From Biomphalaria glabrata (taxonomy: Eukaryota; Mollusca; Gastropoda; Planorbidae), in assembly GCF_947242115.1 (NCBI RefSeq), contig NC_074723.1, positions 15,363,001 to 15,427,000 of the forward strand: DNA of 64,000 bases, read 5' to 3'. Below, piece after piece: positions 35,472 to 46,700 of the stretch. The notes under the pieces were generated by a model. It was given only the letters and a program-made list of their open reading frames with translations, searched no databases and was not told the DNA's origin. A program made the translations under genes and the position numbers. Numbering within the stretch: the stretch's first letter is position 1; every line of letters begins with the position of its first letter.

Positions 35472-38400
35472 CTTTTGAAATTAATAGATCTGTATAACTG
35501 CATGTATGTAGTTTGCAGTGGAAACAGCGCATGCTTTCAGCATGTTGGAAGCTATCAGTTTACCTTTCATTGATTCTGCTTCAAAAGAATGGTTTATGTG
35601 ACACTCTGTTTTCAAAATGGTTTTCAGTTGCTGTCATTATTTGCCAAAAAAGGAAAGGGGGTGGGGGGCTGGAAAAGCAAGAAAAATTTCATTTGCCTTT
35701 AAAATTTTATGTTGTGCTTTTTTTTTGTGAACCAATAGAACATATTTCCAAAACTTGTTAAAAGTCCATTTTTAAATGCCAGAAGTGAGGTTGTGTTGTT
35801 TTTTTTCTGAACAGAGTAGTACCTTGATTAGTAATGCATCTATAGTGATTCTGATACAAATACATAGGATAGTTGATTAAAAAACTAAATGATAGTACAC
35901 AATTTCTGCCACAAAGTATTTTGCCTTCAAGCATAATCCTAGAAACAAAAATCTAAATTTATTTTATCAGACTTTGTTAATAAATGTATTTTGCATTATT
36001 ATTTCATTATCATTATTGTTTTTTTTTTTAATAGTGCCTCTTCCATGCTCCCAAAGATCAATCACTTTTGTGACATGTGGAGGTAATTGTGGGAAGGGTT
36101 CATGCTGCCTTTAGGTGCACAACAAAAAAACAAAACATCTTAACATGTGTCTCTGATTCTTATTCTAGCCATGTCAGGTTGCCAAGCAGGCTATGCCACT
36201 CAATTACACATTATAACTAAAATTTTTCCTTTAAAAATATTTTTCCTTGAGATTTGAAAAGCATTTTCTCCACTTGCTTACTAAGAGCAAAAATAAACAT
36301 GTAAAACCGTAACAGCTGTTAAACTTTCAAACACGTTTACATTAAAATATTTGATTTATAAAAAGTTAAGTACCCCCTTTCAGACCTTGCAGTCTATATG
36401 GCAGCTGATGTAAAGGTCATCTGTTACTATGGCCTACGGTTTACGAGAATGGTGTCATATCCATATGGCCAACACAACAACCTAACGTCTTTCTCCAACT
36501 TAAGTCAAATACCCATTAGATTTGGGTGGACTCAGGGGTTACCTTAAAATCCTGAATTAAATATCACAGTCTTCACTAAAGTTTGAATCTGGGACCTCTT
36601 GTTTCAGAAGCCTAGCACTTTTATTTATACATTTTTATCTTATAAACTTAAAAATCTTTAATATTTTAACCAAAGGACCCAGGAAACATCAATTATTAAA
36701 CACTGAGTCTCTAAATCTATTCTTTAAAAAAACTATACACTTCACAGCTTAACCCAAATTTAATGTCATAAAAGACATAAATAAAAGTCAACCTTTTGCC
36801 TGTCAGTCATAAGCCTATCTAGATCTAGATTTATTGTACTTTTTCATTGATCAAGGCTTTTTACAACTTGAGCTAATCTGATTACTAGAGGTAGTAGTCT
36901 AGTTAACACCATTCTTGGTAGCCCTGGAAGCAAATTTGAAAACAGTTCATTCATTGTAACACCCTTTCACTTTTTTTATTTTATATCAATGGATTTTCTA
37001 AGATGAAAATACCATTATGTTGCTTCTGTTTTGCTCTGCAATGTAAAATGACTTCTAAAAGCAACTCTATAGTCTACTGCTTGATAAGAAAAGTAGACAT
37101 TGTTTCTTAATGAATTCAACAATGGGTAGAAAAAAAATCTTCCTTATTTTAGCAATATTTATTTTGTATTGTATGTTCTAACTTGTTTTTTTTGTGTGTA
37201 TACAATTTTGTTCAATGAATATGTATGTTATGTTGGTTTGCATTCTAGTCATAATATCTTTATTGATGTGTAATAGTTTTGAATCATTTTACTTTGCAAT
37301 TTTTTATCAATATAAATTTACAAAATGTGTGAGATTTTTATTTTGTTTTGTGTTTAAATTGAGTGAAATCCATATAACAAACCAAAAAAGATGATTACCT
37401 GATGATGTTCCTTTGTTATGAAATGCCGATAATTTTTCTATCAGGGATGTAAATTGTTGGAATAGTTTTAATAAGTCCTTTAAGTATTGAAAATTATTTT
37501 TTTAAATAGAATTTTGGCTGAATAAATAAAAATAAGTTAAAAATATGCATTGAAATTTTAAGCAGCGATATAAGCGTTTCATTGTAATCATATTTCACAT
37601 ACTAAGATGATATATTAGGATCTATTAATGATTTTGAACTCATGCTACACACATTTTATATACAACTATTTTACTTTCAGCTCATCGTCACTAAAATTTC
37701 AGCATGTACATTATTGATGTTATTATTTTCTTTTGGTTTTATGTTACTGTCAAATCAAATCTTGTTAATACTTGTAAATCATTAACTTTATCATTCTGTT
37801 CATTTCTCTTACTTAACACTAGTTACTGTTTGTGATGAAAGATGACTTTGGTTAATTTTTGTGGATGCTTCTGTGATATACAAATCAAATATTTATTGCT
37901 GTAATACTTTGAACAGTTTAACTCATCCTGTTGTGTGGTTCAGTGTTGTGATGTTGTTTCCCTTGTGCATTATTCCACAGCAAGTTCCACTGTAAACAGT
38001 TTATTTGGTTTTGGTGCTACATGAATCAATATTTTATTTTGTCTATCAATGCAGTTACATTATTTTTCTTTTCGAGTCCAGTCTTATTATTTTAAATTGG
38101 AAATGATCTAATTACTAAGACAAAGTTAGTATTTCTATTTTAGTTTGTGCTTGCTTGTTTTGAATAAAAATTAAATGACTTAAATATTCAGTAACTAAAT
38201 TTATGTTTTACTCTAATCTGAAACTATTTTTTTTAAATATTTAGTAAGTGATTATAATGTATAATTACCTAGTCTCAGCTGGCATTTACTTATTTCAGCA
38301 GTTTTTATTTTAGATAGCATTTTACACATTTCTTATTATATGTACATTTTAAAATTTCCACAGTAATTGTACTATTTTTGTAAAGAGAAGTGTCCAAGAT

Positions 38401-39600
38401 TGTTTTACTAAAAATTACTATGTGATTTGGTCAAACATTAACTGAATTTAACAAAATATTATTTCCCAATTTAAACCAGATTTTCTAAACTGAGGTTTAA
38501 ATACTTTGTCATGTGTGCCACTACTTTAGGGCCTGAGGTGAAGATTTATTGATAAAACTTGTAGAGCAACAATTGGATTAGTAATTGTGAGCAACTTTTA
38601 AAAAGATTCATTTTAACAATGTTTCTCTTTGACCCACACAAAATAAACTTTTTATCAATGTCTTCATTTTTTTTCCTGTGACAGATCCTACTTTAATGAC
38701 ATTCTATAATGTCAGCCCTTACATCAAATTAATTTGATACATAAATAGTGTGAGCAGGCTATTATTAGTGCTCTGTTTCACTTTATACAAAAAATACATG
38801 ATGTCAAAGATATGTATTGATTTTCACTTTAGCTAGGCATACTGTAATAGGTACATACTTGAAACTAATAAAGTACAACATTGAGAAAGACCTACAAGGG
38901 ACAGATTATCTTACTGTTATCCCTCAACTTTTAGCCACTATCACATCACTTTTTGTAAACTTAAGATGCCCAGACTAATGTCCAACATTGAACATTCATC
39001 TCAGAAGAAATGTTGAGAATAGAATGATTACAGGAATTAAAAACAAATTTCAAAACAAAAAGGACAAATTTTAAAAAATGCTATCAAGTCTCGATTTTTA
39101 CTAGACCAAATTTAAAAAAATGGCAATTATCAATATATAATCAATTGTATGTGATTATATCATATCATATGATTGTAAGATGCTGAGCTCACAATCAAAG
39201 ACACTTCACTATTTTCTTTGATTTATTGTTATTTTGATGCATAACATTGACATGTGAATCTTGTGCATATTTTGTGCTGGTTTGTTGTAGTCTAGACTAA
39301 ATATACAAAGATACTATTTATAAATATTGAATGTTGTGATAATGATGAAGTGAAGTTGAAATAAATTGATTTAGCAATTTGAAATTTATTTTGTTAATTT
39401 TTTTTCTTAGAAAATGGAAAAAATACAACTCACTATATAATGAAAGAATCCGTTGAAACAACATCAAACAAAAATTTAACTTGTAGATTCATAGAAGTGA
39501 GGAAATAATTAGGCCTTGACACTGCAGAATGGGCCTTTGTGACCTTTTAGAAATATTTAAGTCTTGTTTCATATCTGATGAGGACTTATAATTTAAACAA
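35472..39600 (+). other. 3' flank and probable 3'UTR of the SLC7A4-like gene
   Basis: AT-rich, no ORF with support. Several AATAAA hexamers are present (for example 38163-38168), so the transcript could have a long 3'UTR, but I cannot pick the end. It contains a SINE at 36370-36622. Confidence 0.45.
36370..36622 (-). mobile_element. tRNA-derived SINE, family 1
   Basis: Sense is the - strand: a tRNA-like head near 36600 (B-box relative of ggttcaaatc) runs to the tail cagaccttgcagtctat. Divergent from the copies at 45262 and 52162. Confidence 0.7.
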
Positions 39601-39601
39601 G

Positions 39602-40235
39602 AAAAACATATCAATTTTAAAAAAAACAAAACAAAGCTTATACAAAGTGTAGTTGTATCAATTAGTTTGGATCAGTCATGTAATTAAGACTAACAAAATT
39701 AATCTCTGCGATTAGAAATATTTTTACCAATTGTTTTGTTTTTTGTTAAGCACTATTTCTTACTTTTAAGCTTTATCAATATGCTATGATCCTATCACTT
39801 ATTTGGACCAGTTGGGTACATGGGGGTGGGGAGGAAAAAGAAAAGATTTCTGGGTAAATTTGACTGTAATTGTTTTTTAAAAGCATTTTTTTTTTAAAGT
39901 GTGAACAGCCTGAATTTGAACACATGATTTAAGCCGACATTCTAGCCACTCTGCTAGTGAGGTGCGTATGAAAATAGAAGATTGTATAATTATCTATTGT
40001 TTGTTTCAAACTAATTTGAAGTGGCGAACTATAAAGGGGACTAATTCAGCTTATACTACCACTTCAGTCAAGTACTATTTCTTTCCCTTATTCAAGATGC
40101 CATACAAAATAATTAATTACCAATATTTAATTAATTGGTTATTTTTTTGTATTGTGCAAAATTTCAGCTGATTCAAGATTGGGTGTCTGAGAAATATTGT
40201 GTACAAAGTTTTTACCAGACAGAAAGACAGACAGA
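39602..40235 (+). repeat. Dispersed non-coding repeat, copy 1
   Basis: Ordered blocks are shared with 59285-59790: ttgtatcaattagtt, atgctatgatcctat, ggggactaattca-cttatac, gtgcaaaatttcagc and attgggtgt-gagaaat. The end is a shared fragment with tttttaccagaca and a GACA-rich tail. No coding capacity or tRNA head is visible. Possibly the 3' part of an unrecognised element. Confidence 0.7.
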
Positions 40236-40749
40236 GTGATAATAGCTAAACCATATGAATAGAATTTTTTGTTTTCAGTTCCACTTAACTGAACATATAG
40301 CAGAAAATATTTCAAACCAAAAATTGTTTAAAATAATAGGCACAGATATATTTGTAAAAAAGATAACCAATTGTTCCTTAATAATGAATACATGGGCTGT
40401 GGGAAAACATCTTGTCATTATTTTTAAATTGATTTTTAACAAATTTCAGCAATATTAGATCTTAATTCTGTTAGGCCATGGCAATTCTTGCACCTTATAC
40501 AAATATGTTGCACCTACATTCAAATATAATTTATGTAAAAAAAAATTGAGAAAAAATATTCTACATGATAAATTATTTTTTAAACATTACAACATATAGG
40601 GCACATTGACTTTAAATTTTATGCATCAAGAATTCTACAAAATATGAATAGTGTGTGAAAATCACATGTATAATTTCAATCAGATAATTTATAAAACAAT
40701 TCTGTCAAAGCAAATCACTGCCAGTTGACCTAGAAAACTAAGTCGATGT
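40236..40749. other. 3' flank of the SCO1-like gene
   Basis: AT-rich; it contains no obvious AATAAA on the - strand close to the stop. The words gaattttttgttttcagttccact and ttcaaacca-aaattgtttaaaataatag at 40259-40340 recur at 41070-41150 in intron 6, forming a local duplication of about 80 bp. Confidence 0.6.
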
Positions 40750-43700
40750 CTAGCTCTGTTGTGTTTTCAACTCCTGCAAATACTTCTTGATGTGGAGGTG
40801 AATTGAAGCATACATTTGATCTACAGTCTTGTCCTTCCCATAAAAGTCAACAAACTCCCCATGTGGGTTGACCAGATAGGATATGATTGAATGGTCCACC
40901 TACAAAAAAAATATTAAAAAATTGCTTGGTTAAAAGTTAAGTTAACTGTCTTTAAATCTAACTTAACATGATTGGCTGTTGGTTTCATATAACCTTAATC
41001 AAGATCTTGAAGGAAAAATTGGCTTTCTAAAATTTTAAAGTAGCCAGTTTACATGAAATGAATATAAATAGAATTTTTTGTTTTCAGTTCCACTTAGTTG
41101 AATATATAGCAGAAAATATTTCAAACCACAAATTGTTTAAAATAATAGGCACAGATATATTGTATTTATAAAACCTAATGTTGATACAATAAGTAATTTT
41201 ATACAATTTTTGTTTCTAGTAGTTAATCATAGCATGCAAAATATTTTTCAACATACAATGTAATCTTTGTCTTCATCTTTAGGGCCAGCGCTGAAGTAAA
41301 CTCTGTACGCTCGAGTAGCAGCTGAAATCTCTTCAGTAGTTCCAGTGAAACCAAGGAGACGAGGAGAAAATTCTGAAATTGAAAGCAAATTCTGGTCACT
41401 ATTTCAAGAAGGCATTTAGAATACAAAAATATTAATACAAATAAGGATCAAAATAGTTTCTCCATATTTTATCAGAACTAGTAATTTGTTTTACTTGCAA
41501 CAATCGGAAAGAACTAGCTAAAAGTTTAAATTCACACTATTTAAAAAAGATATTCTGAAAATACAGTTGTGAGTTTTCTCCTCCATTAAGTCCCTTTGGA
41601 TATGGAAGAAGTGAGGGAAGTGTTGCAGTATCACACTGCTTAATTTTTCACAATAACACCCAGTCTTAAGTCAAATGATGATATTAACAACTAATTCTTT
41701 TTTTTTTCTGTTACTATTATCTCTGGAAGCATCCTAACATATTGTAACGCATCTCACTATCCAGGCTCTCTGCAAACTGCACCATTTAATGTCAAATAAA
41801 TCTGAGCCAATACTGTACAATTGGCAACACGTAACACAAGACTGTACAAATATCTCTTCGTTAACAACCATAGCACAGTATCAACTCTTGCACTGGCCTC
41901 TCCGTCTCGTCTCAGACTTTTACTGAGCCATTGTACTGAACCCTGTTCGGAACCTGCTTGACTGTGACACCTTTGCTCTTTATATAGGGTCCCAACTGGC
42001 CTTCTAGAACTGGAAGGAACATCGCTCGACCCTTCTGGGTGGTCACCCGACTACATCGCTCTTGAGCTCTACTCACAACACTGATCCTTCTTGAATTGTC
42101 TTGGCTGACCGGCATAACTCATCACAGTTGACCGCTCGTCTCTGGCGCTGGCCTGGAGCAATTGGCGTCAGCTGTCTAAACACACCACTACCCCCATCTG
42201 TGCCACCACCAGGTTTATTACAATATTTTTTTAAAGTATCTACATAGCTTCACATGAAAAAGATTAATACTAGGATGTTTATAAGGCTTAATATTCATGT
42301 ACAAGAATAAATGTAAAAATTAGGGGAAAATATGTTCAATTATTTCTTCATTTCTAGGACCACTTAATCAAACAATGTTCATTTACTTCTTTCTTCATTT
42401 CTAGAACCACTCAATCAAACAATGTATGAAGAAGACAACAAACCACTGCAATATTCTTTAAGAGCTTCTGGTGTATCTCTTTCAGGGTCAACAGAGATAA
42501 TCATAGGTTGAATCTTGGGCAGAGTTTCTATACTATCTGTAGAAGAAAGTGGACAATGTATTGTGCTTATGCTTTTCAAAGTTCTTCACTAATTTATTTG
42601 CACAAAAATGAGTTGCCAATACATTATTTTAATGTTTATCACATTAAAACTGCATTTTTAATAACTTGAATGAGAGTATGAACAATATTAAGCATTTTAA
42701 TCAGCACTAAGACCATCTGCCAAGAAAATGGACTAAAGAAGACAAGAGCAATCACTGTGATAGCAGTTTTTAAATTAATAATGACCAAATGTGATAGTAA
42801 AGTAAGTTCTCTTTTCAGACCTTGCAATCTATAGGGCAGATGATGTAAAGGTCATCTGTTTATAATACCAATGTTAATGTGCCATGTGGCAAGCACAACG
42901 ACCAACTGCCTTTACTTTCCATAATTAGTGTCAGGTACCCATCAGAGTTAGATGGACTCCTAAGAATCCAGAAATTCAAAATCCCAGTCACAAAACATGA
43001 TGACTAGTTCTAAACAACAAAGCCCCATCTCACTAATGACAGCTAAATAAATGACAGATAAAAAAATTAAGAAACAATTTAATTATGATTATTATGAATG
43101 TAAAGCCTCACCTGTTTTATTGATGACCTTGACAATTTTCTCAATTTCTTCTGGACAAATATCTGGACAATGGGTGAATCCAAAATAAATGAGCAGCCAC
43201 TGGCCTCGAAAATCAGTGCTTGATCTTTTGTTACCAAAGTGGTCAATTAAGGTCCAATCACCACCCAGTTTTGCTTTACCTAAATACTTTTGACGACTTT
43301 TTTCTATACCTGAGATAAAAACAGATACAATTTTTACCTTATGCACACATAAAACAACTTTGCCTAATTATCTAAATTCACTACTTCACTACAGATATAA
43401 AGTGTATCACATAATTAAATATGACAATGGTATTCTTCTCTTTTGAAGCAACATTTGTAATTTATAAGATAAGATAATAATAATGGAAGTTGTTCTGTAT
43501 AAAGTTTTTTTCTTCCAGAACAATGAAAATTTAATAGAGCTAGAAATAAAACGTCATAAAAGTCCAGGGAAGCTAAAATAAAATATTTTCCACACAAAGC
43601 AGAATCTGGACTTTTCTCAAGCCTAAAACAAGTATAAAACAAAGAACACATAAAAAATTAGGGGATTAGTTGATTTTTGTATTTAATACTTTCACTGTGG

Positions 43701-46700
43701 ATTTATTATTTTGATTCGTTGAGGATAACTGTCTGGTTGAGTGGAATGGGCACTGGACTGTCTTTCTGTCACCAAATAATCCAAAGTTCATAATCAGCCC
43801 ACTGCTATTCCCCATCATGTAGGAAGTTTGGACTAAAAAGTAAATTATCTTTAAATCTGAAGGAATATCCAAAACATGTAAAACATTGTACAACAAACAA
43901 ACATTTATATGATGCTGATATATATCTGAACCCAATGAACATGCTTATTCTGTGGGATTATGTTTCTATGCTTCAAGATGGAGACATTCAATTTTCATTA
44001 TCTATCAACTTACAGGTTAATTTTGTTTCTAGATTTACATCTAGAATTACTTCATCACAATAACCCCACAACTAGTGTCAACTAGTAAAGCACAGGTATA
44101 TAAATAGATCAAGGGTTTGTCCATATTTGAAGACAAACAACTTACGCTCTTCTTTTTGCTTTTTAACAATTTTCAGCCAAAATAACATTCCACCAGCAAG
44201 CCCAAGACCTACAATTAAAAGTTTCCATGAAATGGGCTGGAGAATAAAAATAAAATACAAATTGCTTTATTTAAGATATAATGAGGTATTGTCTTTCATG
44301 CTAAAACTAATGCAGTGTTACACATGATTAGTAAAACTCAACTAATGCAGACAAAAAAAAACTATTATACTGAATTAATTGAAATTAATATTAAAAAAAA
44401 GCTGGATGTGAACCTTTTAGTTCTAATTGATATAATGTATCAGTATTATACATAGTCAGCTTTAACCATGCTTCACTATGTTTAAAAAAAAAATTTTGAA
44501 CAAAATCCTGTTTTTCACATCCTTCAATGGATGTATAGATGAAATATCTTTCTTTTATTCTTCTTGCAGAACAGTCTGATAAGGAGACTCCTTTTTTTAA
44601 GCACTGTTTTTTCTTGCCTGTTACTTGTAGCTGATAGCTGTGCTCTCTATTTTGAAAAAGTTTATTTTTACCAAAACTCCTCTCTTTGTATTCTCCAATC
44701 CATTATCACTCCCCCAAAACATTTTTTTTAGTACCACTTTTGACCGGTGAGTTCTAGTGGCCTTTAAAGGTGAAATGTATTTGTAAACAGACATAAGTAA
44801 TAGTAAAGTTCCCCTTTAAGACCTTGAAATCTATACGGCAGATGACGTTAAGAAATCCTTTTCTACAATTTAGTCTATTCTGTCATTTGAAGACAATACC
44901 TAGGGTTCATTAAAAAGGTGGTATATGTTGTTTATTTTGACTGGAACCTTTTGTTTCCTCCTTTAAGAGCATGGCCTTGAAGATAGGTTCCCCCCCACTC
45001 CCATTTTGATCTGAAATCTTATTTGCATACTCCAAAAGATGGTCTTGTTTTTTAACGCCCTCCTCCCTCCGCAGTCCTTTTGACATGTGAATTCTAGAAG
45101 CCCTTAAAAATTAAACAACTTTGTTTTGCTACCCCACATAACAGTCCACAAGGGCATCTTCCTTTCCACAATTTAGTGCTCTCCTCTTACATACACTCTT
45201 CTTTGGCCCTCTTGGGACTTTGTCTCCTCCCATAGAAAAGTCTGAGAGGGACAAAAAAAAAAAGGAAAGTTCTTTCTTTCAGACCTTTCGCTCTATAGGA
45301 CAGATGTTGTTAAGGTCATCTGTTTCTTTGGCCAATGGTTAACGAGCAGGGTGTCATGTGGCCAGCCTTTACTTTCCGCAACTTAAGTCAGGTACCCATT
45401 AGAGTTGGGTGGACTCAGAAGAGTTCTAAAAATCCTAAAATTCAAAAGCCCAGTCTTCACCCAGATTTGAACCCAGGACCTCAGATTCGGAAGCCAGGTG
45501 CTAAACCACTTAGCCACCATGCCCTTCTGAGAGGGACACCCTTTCCGAAAATTACTACCCACATGCTGTTCTTTATCTGTAGCTGTTATGTTTGGGGAAT
45601 ATCCATTGGTTTTTATAAATTATTATTTATTTCAACCAAATTTTTAAGAAAAAAGAAAACAGACTTCAATATCATAATCCATACACACACATACAATCAT
45701 AATTGCAAGTTTATGAAAAATAAAAAAAAAACAATTGTATGATAAAATATTAGTTTTTAGACTTGAAACTTATTGGAACAAAACTAAAAAATAAAATTAT
45801 TGATTTGGCAAAGATTTCTGCTAGTGAGTTTTGACTGAAAAGTGCTTAGTTAAGTATACAGTGGTGTACAAAATTGGGTAAAAATTGTCTTTATCATCCC
45901 TGAGAAAATTAAAGATGTGTGAGTCTTTGGCTTTTATTTTTAGATTTACTGTCCAATTATATTTTATTAAATTAATTTTATTAAATGAAAAATCATTTAC
46001 ATAATCTCTCTCTCTCATAAAATATAAACAAAAAAAAAGATGTTAAAAGTAAAGTGCAGTAGAAAAGTATGCCCAAGTGAATATTAATTCTCAGTAATTA
46101 GACAAATGTAACTGATAAAATAAGGTTTGACTAATGTCTTAAATAAAATGATGGCATGAAATTACATACTGATTTATCTGCACCATCTGAATTTTTCTTT
46201 GGTGGCAAATCTCTGCCACTTGAGTCTGTTGCAAAGGATCGAGTAAAAGATACTGATGGCACCTAGAGAAGATAATACAACAAAGTAATATTTTTTTTAT
46301 TAATATAGATTTAAATATAAATTTATAGGTACATATTAAAATTAATAATAACCTTCACCTATCTCTTAGTCTGATGGACTTTTGGGGAACCAAACATGAT
46401 CTGTCAAGCATCTTTCTCCATTTGTGTCTTCTGCCTTAATTTAAATCGCTTTCATCACAGGCCTGTCCAATTCTTAATGTTGTCTTCCCTTTGATTCCTC
46501 TTTTTTTCCCTGTTAAGGTTCCCTACAAGCCAGGAGAACCTCATGATATAGCCGCATAGCTTAAGTTGGTGGGATTTTTTTTTACAGTGGTCAGCAGGTC
46601 ATCATGGGGCCTAAAGGCCACTGTGAACCTGTTTTGAATTTCTTCATTTATAGTGCGGTCTTTGTAATAGATACCTAGAATCCTTCTATAATATCTCCAT

